From the NCBI GenBank assembly GCA_947259495.1, contig CAMYLV010000001.1, positions 96,670-160,669 of the forward strand: DNA of 64,000 nucleotides, in the 5' to 3' direction. The translations under genes were made by a program, and so were the position numbers. The notes under the pieces were generated by a model that saw only the letters and a list, made by a program, of their open reading frames with translations, had not been told where the DNA came from and searched no databases. Positions 7,651 to 16,017 of this stretch are shown here, in pieces. Every line of letters starts with the position of its first letter. Position 1 is the first letter of the stretch. Source of the stretch: an uncultured Desulfobacterales bacterium (GTDB lineage Bacteria; Desulfobacterota; Desulfobacteria; Desulfobacterales; JAHEIW01).

Positions 7651-9147
7651 ATGCGACTTAAATTTTACACCATCCTTTTGATGCTCATTCTGATAATCGT
7701 TGCGCAGGGATGTGCGAGCCGGGTTGCATACCGGTTTAAAAAAGACGCGCAAAGACCGCCGGAATACGCGCACTTTTTTTCTGAGCTGGATACCGCCGTT
7801 TACCGGTCCGGCAGTCGCAATGGCGCTTATTTTCAGGTTTCCGGTTTTCCCTATCTGCGGGCAAACCGGTTCCTCGTTTCGCTGAAAGAGCGGCTCGAAA
7901 ATGATGCTCGGAAAAACCAGTGGGTGCGCTTGATGCAGCAATTGGATATTGCCGCCCGAAAGGCAGAGATCCAGAATTTGCCTGCAGCAGAAGTGCAACG
8001 ACTGGCCGCCGCATTCGGCTTTGAGCCGGATCGCGAAATACTGTTTGCAAAAGTTATTTATAGCTCCGATAAATTGTTGGTGCATGATCAACACCAGCCC
8101 GATTTTTATGAGGTTTTGGAACTTACGGTGCAAAAATCAAGCGAGTATTCCACCCTGATGCGGGTTTTCGGTTTATACCCGCTGGCAGCCGTTCCGGTTG
8201 CGATTGTCACACTCAGAGTCAATGACGAGATCGCTGCCTGGCATCAATTACCCGAAGACGACCTACCGACTCTGGGAACGTTAACCGCTTATGGTCCAGC
8301 TGACGGGTTGGATTTCGCCGACCGGGAAATTCGCGAATTAATGGAACGGTCCAAACAAAACCCGTTGGGAATACCGCTGCCTTCGGCCGGCGATCAAAAA
8401 AAATTACTGGCGGTTTTCGCACCGCTGATTGTTCAGGATTTAGCCGCAGATTATGACAAGCCCGGCGCGGTCGTGTGGACGGACAAACAGCTTGGCGTCA
8501 ATTCCGACACGCCACAAGCCTACTATTATTTTTCACATGCTTATTTAAAAAACGCGCCTGTTTTACAGATTAACTATGTGTTCTGGTATTCAGCACGCAG
8601 CGGGCCGAATTCGCCGCGAATTGAACGCGGCAATATGGACGGATTAACGGTCCGGGTGAGCCTGGATGAACATGGCAGCCCGTTTATGGTGGATATCATG
8701 AACAACTGCGGCTGTTATCATTTTTATAGCCCCCGCAAAGAAATGGTTCAGCGAATTCTGCCTTCCCCCATGGCAATCGATGCCTTCGTGCCCACCTGGT
8801 TGCCGGATGAATTTCCCCGGCAAAGAATTGTGATTCGCGTCATTTCCGGCTGGCACCAGGTCGGACATATCGGTACCCGGAGCATGCCCCCCGATTTCAG
8901 GCCTTACCGCCTGGTGCCATATGATCAGCTCGAGGCGTTACCTAAAAATGGCACCCGGCATGAAAGCATATTCACTTCAAGGGGCATTGGAAAATATTCC
9001 GAACGGGTAGAATCGGATATTTTTATCCCGATGGGTGTTCCCCAGGTCGGCAGAATGCGCCAACGCGGCCACCATGCCGTCAAATTCGTCGGGCGGGCTC
9101 ATTTTGACGACCCCCACCTTTTTGATGAGCATTTCGAGTTCCATTAA
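7651..9147 (+). CDS. Predicted lipoprotein of unknown function
   Basis: 498 residues. It starts with a basic, hydrophobic lipoprotein signal (MRLKFYTILLMLILIIVAQGC) with cleavage before Cys21, so it should be lipid-anchored, in the outer membrane unless retained. The body is mixed alpha/beta with no transmembrane segment. A conserved-looking segment near residue 350 is cysteine- and aromatic-rich (NNCGCYHFY). I recognise no catalytic family. It stands alone between two gaps, with AGG shortly before ATG 7651. Confidence 0.7.
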   Translation: MRLKFYTILLMLILIIVAQGCASRVAYRFKKDAQRPPEYAHFFSELDTAVYRSGSRNGAYFQVSGFPYLRANRFLVSLKERLENDARKNQWVRLMQQLDIAARKAEIQNLPAAEVQRLAAAFGFEPDREILFAKVIYSSDKLLVHDQHQPDFYEVLELTVQKSSEYSTLMRVFGLYPLAAVPVAIVTLRVNDEIAAWHQLPEDDLPTLGTLTAYGPADGLDFADREIRELMERSKQNPLGIPLPSAGDQKKLLAVFAPLIVQDLAADYDKPGAVVWTDKQLGVNSDTPQAYYYFSHAYLKNAPVLQINYVFWYSARSGPNSPRIERGNMDGLTVRVSLDEHGSPFMVDIMNNCGCYHFYSPRKEMVQRILPSPMAIDAFVPTWLPDEFPRQRIVIRVISGWHQVGHIGTRSMPPDFRPYRLVPYDQLEALPKNGTRHESIFTSRGIGKYSERVESDIFIPMGVPQVGRMRQRGHHAVKFVGRAHFDDPHLFDEHFEFH

Positions 9148-9239
9148 ACCTAAATTGAGCGTTTCAAATTGCGATGGATGATTGCCGTTGACTTAAGGAG
9201 GCAGATTCAGCTATTTGGTTTTTATGGTCTTGCAGCTGA

Positions 9240-9470
9240 TTATACCGCTTTCCATATAAATATTCCGAGTCACCGACCACCCGCAAAGCGGGTGGCTTGG
9301 ATTTTTGCGCCATCAGCGGAAAATCCCAAGGCACGGTCGTGCCTTAATCGGTGCGGGTGTAACCGGGTGCAAAGCACCCGGTTAAAAACACCCAATTACG
9401 GAATTGGGGTATAAGTGGTTGTAGAAAAAAAACGTTGGCATAACGCAACGTTTTTTTGACAACCCCTATA
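9240..9470. repeat. Double-hairpin repeat A, copy 2, split by an insert
   Basis: 9240-9269 (TTATACCGCTTTCCAT then ATTCCGA) and about 9397-9470 (ACGGAATTGGGGTATAAG, then the GGTTGTAG/A-run/ACGTT hairpin ending GACAACCCC) are the two parts of one repeat A copy in the orientation of the 32.5-kb copy. The middle, 9271 to about 9396, has no counterpart in other copies. The uninterrupted form can be seen in the reverse complement of 47973-48078. Confidence 0.7.
9271..9396. mobile_element. Palindrome-rich insert, possible non-autonomous IS200/IS605-like element
   Basis: About 125 bp sits inside a repeat A copy. It carries perfect hairpins: CCACCCGC-AAA-GCGGGTGG (9277-9295), AAGGCACG-GT-CGTGCCTT (9328-9345) and AACCGGGTGC-AAA-GCACCCGGTT (9361-9383). 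Hairpins near both ends and no visible target duplication are features of IS200/IS605 ends and their transposase-less derivatives. There is no ORF. The mobile-element reading is inference from the clean interruption and the hairpins. Confidence 0.5.
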
Positions 9471-9536
9471 GGTAGAAAACCCTACGAAGTTAATTCACGG
9501 GCAGCATCCATTGCTCAAGTTGAGGACACGTTAACT

Positions 9537-10691
9537 GTGAAAAAAGACGCATGCTTTGATTTCAACACACCGGTGGAGCGGCGGGATACCGCCAGCATGA
9601 AGTGGGACAAGTATAAAGACCGGGATGTTATTCCGCTGTGGGTGGCTGACATGGATTTTTGTTCACCACCGGCCGTCATCGAGACCCTCCAGCAGCGGAT
9701 TGCCCACGGCGTGTTCGGTTATACGCTTGCACCTGAAAGTCTAAAAACCATTGTGGTTGAAAAGCTTGAAGCCGATTTTGGCTGGTCGATTCAACCCGAG
9801 TGGCTGGTCTGGTTGCCCGGTCTGGTAACCGGCTTTAATGTGGCCTGCCGGGCAGTCGGTCAAGACAATGATGACGTCATGACCGCGGTGCCGGTTTATC
9901 CGCACTTTCTGACCGCACCCGGGTACTCCCGGCGCAATCTGATTAAAGTGCCCCTGCAGGAAAAAGACAACCGCTGGAAGTTTGATTTCGATCGTCTGGA
10001 AAAAGAGATAACACCCAACACACGTCTGTTTTTGCTCTGCAACCCGCATAATCCGGTGGGGCGCGTCTTTAGTCGTGATGAACTAAACACCCTGGCTGGC
10101 ATCTGTGAAAAACACGATATCATTATCTGCTCCGATGAGATTCATTGCGAATTAATTCTGGACGACGATAAGATTCACATCCCTACGGCAACCCTCGATG
10201 CGGCGATCGCCCGGCGAACCATCACCCTGATGTCGCCCAGCAAAACCTTTAATTTACCCGGTCTGGGGTGCGCTTTCGCCGTCATCTCGGACGAAAAACT
10301 GCGCCGGCACTTTATGAAGGCCATGGCAGGCATAGTCCCGCATGTAAACGCTCTGGGCTATGCGGCAGCGGAAGCCGCCTATCGGGACTGCGCCGACTGG
10401 CAGGCAGAGCTACTAAAATACCTGTGTGGGAATCGAGATACGGTCATGCATGCCATCGCAGATATGCCGCTGCTTTCAATGGCTGCGCTTGAAGCAACTT
10501 ACCTGGCCTGGATCGACGTGCGCGCCGCTGCTTTGCCGAACCCCGTCCGGTTTTTTGAAGACGCCGGAGTGGGGCTGCAGGATGGGATCGAATTTGGCGG
10601 TCCCGGATTCGTACGTCTCAACTTCGGCTGTCGGCAGTCTTTGCTCTATACGGCGCTGGGTCGAATGAAAACAGCCATGGATAACATTTAG
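9537..10691 (+). CDS. PLP-dependent aminotransferase/C-S lyase, MalY/PatB family
   Basis: Fold-type I PLP enzyme of about 384 residues; relatives cleave cystathionine (beta-lyase) or act as aminotransferases. Motifs: IPLWVADMDFCSPPAV at the N-terminus, VFGYT, LCNPHNPVGRVF (cofactor Asn), SDEIHCELI (Asp) and SPSKTFNLPGLGCAF with the PLP-binding Lys. The frame is open from TTG 9456, but that start lies inside repeat A. GTG 9537, with GAGGA 10 bases upstream, gives the expected family length, so it is preferred. Substrate is not predictable beyond the family. Confidence 0.85.
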   Translation: MKKDACFDFNTPVERRDTASMKWDKYKDRDVIPLWVADMDFCSPPAVIETLQQRIAHGVFGYTLAPESLKTIVVEKLEADFGWSIQPEWLVWLPGLVTGFNVACRAVGQDNDDVMTAVPVYPHFLTAPGYSRRNLIKVPLQEKDNRWKFDFDRLEKEITPNTRLFLLCNPHNPVGRVFSRDELNTLAGICEKHDIIICSDEIHCELILDDDKIHIPTATLDAAIARRTITLMSPSKTFNLPGLGCAFAVISDEKLRRHFMKAMAGIVPHVNALGYAAAEAAYRDCADWQAELLKYLCGNRDTVMHAIADMPLLSMAALEATYLAWIDVRAAALPNPVRFFEDAGVGLQDGIEFGGPGFVRLNFGCRQSLLYTALGRMKTAMDNI

Positions 10692-10732
10692 CTTCAATCT
10701 AAAATGACTTCACTGTGATCCCTTGCCCGCCA

Positions 10733-10810
10733 GCGCGGCCGGCTCGCCCGCAGGGTAAAAATTAATGAGATAAAATGGTTCTCATCCTTTATAAATGATC
10801 GGTAATTTGT
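10733..10810. repeat. Dispersed repeat B, copy 2
   Basis: Matches 6165-6238 over about 65 bases with scattered changes, including the same AAAATTAATGAGATAAAATG core and the TGATCGGTA tail. It is preceded here by a GC-rich palindromic stretch (GCGCGGCCGGC). It lies between the MalY-type gene and phzF. It is non-coding. Confidence 0.6.
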
Positions 10811-10893
10811 ATCTTGATGCCAGTTCGCATAATTTACTACCATCAAATTTATTTTTAATTTCTTATTAATTTTTATGCAAAATAGGAGGATTG

Positions 10894-11682
10894 ATGACAC
10901 AGGACATATTTCAGGTTGATGCATTTACCGACAAACTTTTTGCAGGCAATCCGGCAGCAGTTTGCGTATTGGCGGAAGCTGCCGATGAACGCTGGATGCA
11001 GCATCTCGCCAATGAAATGAATCTTTCGGAAACCGCATTTCTGGTTAAAGAGGAAGACGGTTATCAGCTGCGCTGGTTTACGCCCGCGGTTGAGGTGGAG
11101 TTATGCGGTCATGCCACTCTGGCCAGTGCACATATTTTGTGGGAGCAGGGGTTTTTAGCGACGGATAGGCCGGCGCGATTTTTCACCAAAAGCGGCCTTC
11201 TGAGCGCGGTGCGTAAAAATTCCTGGATTGAGCTTAACTTTCCGGCGGAGCCTGAAAAGCAAGCAGGCTTTCCGGAAGATGTATTCAAGGCCTTTGGGGC
11301 CAACGCCCGGTATGTGGGTAAAAATCGCTTTGATTTCCTTTTAGAATTTGAATCCGCTGAAACAGTTCGTAAAATGGCTCCGAACTTTTCCCTGTTAAGC
11401 GAGCTTTCCGGACGGGGATTTATTGTCACCAGCCGCTATGATACGGATCAGTATGATTTCATTTCCCGTTTTTTTGCGCCGGCAGCCGGTGTTAATGAGG
11501 ATCCTGTAACCGGGTCGGCACATTGCTGTTTGGGGCCGTATTGGGCGAATAAGCTCGGTAAAAATGAGCTCACCGGATATCAGGCATCTGCCCGAGGGGG
11601 TGTGGTCAAGGTGCGGGTCGGCGATGACCGCGTTTATCTGGGGGGACAGGCGGTAACGGTCATGCGGGCAACCCTTCTCTGA
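10894..11682 (+). CDS. PhzF family isomerase/epimerase-like protein
   Basis: About 262 residues of the PhzF (phenazine biosynthesis-like) superfamily, two diaminopimelate-epimerase-type halves. N-terminal IFQVDAFTDKLFAGNPAAVC, NLSETAF (the conserved catalytic Glu of PhzF), FTPAVEVELCGHATLA and C-terminal NEDPVTGSAHCCLGPYW are diagnostic. ATG 10894 follows AGGAGGA and is preferred over the adjacent TTG at 10891. No phenazine genes are nearby, so this is one of the widespread PhzF homologues with an undefined substrate. Confidence 0.85.
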   Translation: MTQDIFQVDAFTDKLFAGNPAAVCVLAEAADERWMQHLANEMNLSETAFLVKEEDGYQLRWFTPAVEVELCGHATLASAHILWEQGFLATDRPARFFTKSGLLSAVRKNSWIELNFPAEPEKQAGFPEDVFKAFGANARYVGKNRFDFLLEFESAETVRKMAPNFSLLSELSGRGFIVTSRYDTDQYDFISRFFAPAAGVNEDPVTGSAHCCLGPYWANKLGKNELTGYQASARGGVVKVRVGDDRVYLGGQAVTVMRATLL

Positions 11683-12139
11683 TACATTCAATGCTCAAAA
11701 TTTCCATTTTGTAGGTGCCAAACTCAACCTTTGTTCTTCGTATTTTGGGGCATAAATTTGTATTGGGTTATTGGATCATATACCCCAAAATTTGCTATTA
11801 AGAATGCATAGACGAAATCTACAATATCGCCAATTTTCATAATTCGTCAGCTAATCTCAAAAACCGGCTTCGAATGAAAATCACCAAATCAAATTTAATA
11901 TTGAAACCGTTGATGTGTTATAGAAATCTACGCACAATACTACAGATGTCGCCTCTTCAATATCATGTGAAGTATTAAAACAACTAAAATCCAAAAAATT
12001 AAAATCAATTTTCACTTTATAGTTCAGTTGCCTGATGCAAAAATGACTTATTTTTGACGCATGCTATCAGCACACTGATTAAAGAAAAAATTTGGAATCA
12101 AACTAGAGTCCCACCTACGGCTAAATGATACAATGAATT
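11683..12139. other. Intergenic region, AT-rich, no gene seen
   Basis: 457 bp between convergent genes. It contains an inverted repeat, TTTTGGGGCATA at about 11740 and ATATACCCCAAAA at about 11780, that could form a hairpin. No open frame with a ribosome site was found. Confidence 0.4.
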
Positions 12140-12925
12140 TTATATTGTAAGCCTCGGTAAAATTTTTTTCCAATTCTGTTTGAAACTGAGCATTGACAGA
12201 TATACACAGCACTGCGGATAAAATTCGTGAAGTGCTTTTAGATTTTCAATGGGATCATATTTTCCAGCATTTTCATCTTTCTTTTTTCCGACACTTCTAT
12301 AAAGAAGATCGATGTTATTTGACATCCATGCCTCAACGACGATCGTAATGTTAAGATCTTTTAACATGTCAACGCTTTTGTCATTTCCAATAACCGGTTG
12401 GGTAACCGCATACCTTGCGCCAGCCTCTATCTTTTGTTTCATTCGATTTAATTCAAAAGGCAGTGGATTATAAGGATTGAAGGCCGCACCGGTTATGAAT
12501 TGGTTGGAATATTCTGTGTTAATGTATCGGATCAAATCAATAGAGGTGGCCACGCTTCGGTTGCCGCCGATGCTTTCAGACTCGAGCTTGGGCAACAAGG
12601 GTCCGCCGTCTCCTCTGACAACAAGAATGTATTTCAAGTTTACTTTAGCGGCTTTCTGCAGTAATCCGTCAAGCTCGCTTTTAGTATGGAAAGTGTTCAA
12701 ATTCATAACGACCCTATCGGAATCGACTGAGAGGTCTTTGAGATCAAAGCTCTCCAGTGCGCCTAACCGTGGCTGTCCCATTGGGTTATCGGGTATGGAT
12801 ACGCCGCACCCCGCATCAATAATCTTCCGATAACGCTCAGCGAATCTATCCAGGAGGGCCTCAGATTGATCGCCAGTCGATCTTTTCGGTGACAGCAATT
12901 CGACTAGATATGGATAATTAAACAT
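12140..12925 (-). CDS. Methylenetetrahydrofolate reductase-like protein (short, stand-alone)
   Basis: 261 residues resembling the MTHFR (FAD TIM barrel) family. Relevant segments are YLVELLSPK at the start, DAGCGVSIPDNPMGQPRLGALE, VMNLNTFHTKSELDGLL, KYILVVRGDGGPLLPKL, FITGAAFNPYNPLPFE and GARYAVTQPVIG. The last two occupy the positions of MTHFR substrate-binding loops. The ATG at 12925 is preferred, with AGAGGA upstream on the minus strand; ATG 12946 is unsupported. MTHFR makes 5-methyl-THF for methionine synthesis or the Wood-Ljungdahl pathway. No other C1 genes are nearby, so the exact reaction is uncertain. Confidence 0.65.
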   Translation of the reverse strand: MFNYPYLVELLSPKRSTGDQSEALLDRFAERYRKIIDAGCGVSIPDNPMGQPRLGALESFDLKDLSVDSDRVVMNLNTFHTKSELDGLLQKAAKVNLKYILVVRGDGGPLLPKLESESIGGNRSVATSIDLIRYINTEYSNQFITGAAFNPYNPLPFELNRMKQKIEAGARYAVTQPVIGNDKSVDMLKDLNITIVVEAWMSNNIDLLYRSVGKKKDENAGKYDPIENLKALHEFYPQCCVYLSMLSFKQNWKKILPRLTI

Positions 12926-13293
12926 GGCAAGTCCTCTTTTTCGCATTTTTCATAAACAAGACTATCCCACGGACAAAACTGATATTGAGATAGGGTCGTT
13001 TTAGAATAATGGTTTGTGATATCAGCTGGATCAGAGTCAAATTAAGTTCAATTTCATTCCGGGGCTTAAGAGACGATCGACCCTGACAAATTAACAGATC
13101 TTATTCTTAAATCGCAAGGGTTTTTAAAGGATCGTGGATCATACGCGCTACTAGTATTTTGACTAAATTCTATCAATCGCCAATCAGGTGCTTATATGCC
13201 ATCAGTAAAATAGAGGGTCAGAGCTTCATAGCAGGAAAAATTCCACAATTTGAGTGATATGTTTCGGATTTGCAAAGTCTTTAAACGCGGATA
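12926..13293. other. Intergenic region, no gene seen
   Basis: 368 bp between two minus-strand genes. It is AT-rich, with no ORF that has a ribosome site and no strong hairpin. It presumably holds the promoter for the MTHFR-like gene. Confidence 0.4.
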
Positions 13294-14364
13294 TCAACTG
13301 TCGCCAGCCAGCGGTTTTAGGGGCTTATGGTCGTCTGGCATATATTCCACGACCCGGTCTCTGCCGGATGATTTGGCCTGGTATAATGCTTTATCAGCTT
13401 TCTGAATAAGATACTGGTAATCCTCCTGCACATTTCGTCCCAAAATACCCTCGGCAACGCCAATGCTTATCGTCAAGGGAATACCTTCGGGGGGATTCGC
13501 TCTTAACTTTTTTAAAAGATTCTCTGCAACGATGGCCGTTGCACCATGACTGATCTGCGGAAGCATGACAATAAATTCCTCACCTCCGTAGCGACCAACA
13601 ATATCGGAAGTTCGGAGCGCCTCGCTGAAAAGGTCAGCGACTCTCCGCAGCAACAGATCGCCTGCTCTGTGACCAAAACGGTCGTTAATGGATTTGAAAT
13701 GGTCTAAATCAACCATCATTACACCGATCATAAAGCCGTTTCGCTGCGCGAGATACGCTAACTGCATGGAAACAGCAAAGAAACCTCGACGGTTATAAAC
13801 CTCGGTTAGGTCATCACGGGTAGCTTGCAATGCAAGATTTTTGTTTTCTTTCCAAAGGCGTTGAAGGGTCTCACCAAGTAGCTCAAGTTCTGGTGTCACG
13901 CCGCCATGTTTGAATAGTGTATCAATGAACTTGGCAATGTGTGATTCATACTCGTCCTCAGGACTCTCACCGCCTGCCATAGGGCGAAGGAGGAGGAACA
14001 GCATTTTAAATGCGGGATGAAGAAGATAGAATTCCATACGGTAAGCAAGAACAAATGCTTTCGAAAGATTGAATCCTTCTTCACAAGTACGAAGAAGATC
14101 CTGTGAGCTTGCTAATGCCTTTCTAAGCTCCAAAATAACTTCATCTGGTTGATCAAAAATATCAGGTATGCCTGAGAATTCCTTTATCTGCTCAGCTTGC
14201 TTCCAAAAAGAAACATGCATGGCCTCTTCCTTCGCCATATCCCGCCAGAACGTCGAAAGCTCTGGGTCGTTGCAAAGATCGGCCAGCTTCGTATAAACAT
14301 AGCAGGCAATCTCGTCAATCTTACGGCAAAGATCGATGATTTGTATTATCGGAGTTTCTTGCAT
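13294..14364 (-). CDS. Ferritin-like (rubrerythrin-type) domain fused to a GGDEF diguanylate cyclase
   Basis: 356 residues. Residues 1-150 look like a ferritin-like four-helix diiron domain: Glu18 in KIDEIACYVYTKLA, Glu47 and His50 in AKEEAMHVSFW (ExxH), Glu111 in YRMEFYLLH and His142 in EYESHIAKF, where the second ExxH has Tyr instead of Glu. Residues 180-340 are a GGDEF domain with RYGGEEFIVML (motif 260-264) and an upstream RTSD (251-254), the RxxD inhibitory site five residues before it. It should make c-di-GMP with product inhibition, and the N-terminal domain probably senses oxygen, peroxide or redox state. No membrane segment. Confidence 0.85.
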   Translation of the reverse strand: MQETPIIQIIDLCRKIDEIACYVYTKLADLCNDPELSTFWRDMAKEEAMHVSFWKQAEQIKEFSGIPDIFDQPDEVILELRKALASSQDLLRTCEEGFNLSKAFVLAYRMEFYLLHPAFKMLFLLLRPMAGGESPEDEYESHIAKFIDTLFKHGGVTPELELLGETLQRLWKENKNLALQATRDDLTEVYNRRGFFAVSMQLAYLAQRNGFMIGVMMVDLDHFKSINDRFGHRAGDLLLRRVADLFSEALRTSDIVGRYGGEEFIVMLPQISHGATAIVAENLLKKLRANPPEGIPLTISIGVAEGILGRNVQEDYQYLIQKADKALYQAKSSGRDRVVEYMPDDHKPLKPLAGDS

Positions 14365-14921
14365 GGATATATCCCTCTGATTTTTGCCATAAACTCCAAA
14401 ACATGAAATAAAGGAATTCTTGTTAACATCAGGTATCGCATAAAAATCCGCTCCACGCTGATAATTCCAATTTTATGTAATTCCTTCTTTGTTGTCAATT
14501 GAGATAAAAATAACTATTCGTAATAATGTAATAAATTTATATTTTTGCATGCTCCTGCGCACTTGCTTAAAATTACTATTAATCATCAAAAGGCGTCATT
14601 TTGCTCCATATAGCCAATCGGACAAAAAATTTTGTTGATAATGGAATTGGGATCCGAACTACCTTAAAATATGCAATTAAATCTGAATTCCGGAACATTA
14701 TTATGGAAAACGGTATATGCCATGTGTCAGATAGTTCCAGTACCTTAATTTTGAAATGCCCGGTATAATCCAGGTCTTTAAAATTAACGTTAATTTTTGA
14801 TGATTGAGAATCGGGATCGATTGGGATGGATATTGAGGAGCAGCCAAAGGAGAATAAAAGACCATACGCCTGGTGCAGAAGTGATGTTTGTTGAAACGGC
14901 AGGGTGTTAAGTTTTTTTGCG
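14365..14921. other. Intergenic region with a partial repeat A
   Basis: 557 bp between the GGDEF and PilZ genes, both on the minus strand. It is AT-rich and non-coding as far as can be seen. The only recognisable element is a half copy of repeat A at 14680-14716. An antisense frame overlapping the PilZ gene here has no family resemblance. Confidence 0.4.
14680..14716. repeat. Repeat A, copy 3 (second half only)
   Basis: GAATTCCGGAACATTATTATGGAA followed by AACGGTATA matches the second hairpin half of repeat A (compare 48051-48077). The A-run/T-run hairpin half is absent. Confidence 0.55.
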
Positions 14922-15230
14922 TTAGGGCTCGATGGGATAATGATACTTGACGCCGACGCCGAATGTGTAGCGGGAATTCTGGGCGGCCAGTTCCCGCCGC
15001 CATCGAACCTGAACCCGATAGATATCCGGGCTGGCATCATAGGGTGAGCGTTCGATTCCGATATAGATTTCAGTACCGGGCAGCGGTGCATAATCAGATT
15101 CGAAATACATACCGCCACGGCTGTAATTGTACATCTTGGCTTTGTGATGAGTTCCAGCAGGTAAATTTTCGAGCAAGATGTTGGCTTTGTGTTTCACACG
15201 CGTTGCGCCGCGTTGCTCAGAATTTCTCAT
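14922..15230 (-). CDS. PilZ domain protein (c-di-GMP receptor)
   Basis: 102 residues, a single PilZ domain. The two c-di-GMP-binding signatures are present: an N-terminal arginine motif (QRGATRVKHKA) and NYSRGGMYFES (the [D/N]xSxxG motif). A strong GGGGGAA ribosome site precedes ATG 15230. Such proteins pass c-di-GMP levels on to motility, polysaccharide or secretion machinery. The nearest upstream producer is the ferritin-like GGDEF gene at 13294-14364, though co-transcription is not shown. Confidence 0.88.
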   Translation of the reverse strand: MRNSEQRGATRVKHKANILLENLPAGTHHKAKMYNYSRGGMYFESDYAPLPGTEIYIGIERSPYDASPDIYRVQVRWRRELAAQNSRYTFGVGVKYHYPIEP

Positions 15231-15429
15231 TCATTCCCCCTATTACCTGGATACCACATTCCAGACGGTTTACAACCGCTTGAGAAAAATGGTGTAGGCC
15301 GACACCATTTCACGGATGTTATCAGGCCGATTAATAAACCCAAAAAATACCGATGTCAAAGAAAAAATCAATCGCTGATTAAAAAATAGATTGAATAGTT
15401 TCAGTATCTTAAACGAAACGTCAGCTGTA

Positions 15430-15912
15430 TTATTGTTTATAACCGATTTTTCTCAGGAATTCTTTGCGAACCTTTATCTGCGCTTGATCTTCAATGCCTT
15501 TAGATTTAAATCCGTCAATGACTCCCAAAATTCCCCGACCCAGCTCAGTTTCAGCCAAAATGATTTCCACCGGATTGGCCGTGGCACAAAAGATCCGGCA
15601 GACTTCAGGCACATTTTTAATCGCGTTGAGCACATTGATGGGGAATAGATCTTTCATAAAGATAATAAAACTATGCCCTGCGGAAAGGTTGAGGGCGTTT
15701 TGTTGTGCCAGTTCCAACAGCACATCATCTGTTGCGGCATGCCGGATCAGGCATTTATCGGAAGCTTCGCAGAACGCCACAGCAAATTTTGCCATGGGAA
15801 CCGTGGTCACCATGATCTCGTAGATGTCTTCAACGGTTTTGATGAAATGCGATTGGCCCAGGATAAAATTGAGTCCTTCCGGGTTTTCGATTTTTACGGT
15901 GGTGATTTCCAT
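15430..15912 (-). CDS. Adenosine-specific kinase-family protein
   Basis: 160 residues matching the adenosine-specific kinase family (PF04008), known from archaea and anaerobic bacteria. Diagnostic segments are FILGQSHFIKTVEDIYE, AKFAVAFCEASDKCLIRH, LSAGHSFIIFMKDLFPIN, CRIFCATANPVEIILAE and GRGILGVIDGF. A GGAGGG site lies 5 bases before ATG 15912. The family is structurally known but physiologically obscure; nucleoside salvage is the usual suggestion. Its promoter must share the gap with the divergent RNA candidate at 16018. Confidence 0.85.
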   Translation of the reverse strand: MEITTVKIENPEGLNFILGQSHFIKTVEDIYEIMVTTVPMAKFAVAFCEASDKCLIRHAATDDVLLELAQQNALNLSAGHSFIIFMKDLFPINVLNAIKNVPEVCRIFCATANPVEIILAETELGRGILGVIDGFKSKGIEDQAQIKVRKEFLRKIGYKQ

Positions 15913-15984
15913 GAGACCCTCCGTTGCGGAATTTTTAACCCCTTTTCACCGAGTAGAAAAAATGCGTCGGTACTAAAAAAAATC

Positions 15985-16013
15985 TTGACCTTTGTGAACG
16001 GGTCTGATACATG
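15985..16013 (+). promoter_or_regulatory. Candidate sigma-70 promoter for the RNA at 16018
   Basis: TTGACC (15985-15990), a 17-bp spacer and TACATG (16008-16013). The -35 box matches consensus at five of six positions and the -10 box is weak (three of six). Support comes mainly from the spacing and from the structured, terminated region starting just downstream. Confidence 0.4.
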
Positions 16014-16017
16014 CTCA

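Noticed and set aside
9456..9536. Upstream extension of the MalY-type enzyme to TTG 9456
   Set aside because: The first codons fall inside the repeat A hairpin; GTG 9537 has a GAGGA site and gives the family length.
14579..15118. 179-residue minus-strand frame
   Set aside because: It overlaps the PilZ gene in another frame, has no ribosome site, is rich in Ser/Pro/Ile of chance type, and runs through the repeat A fragment.
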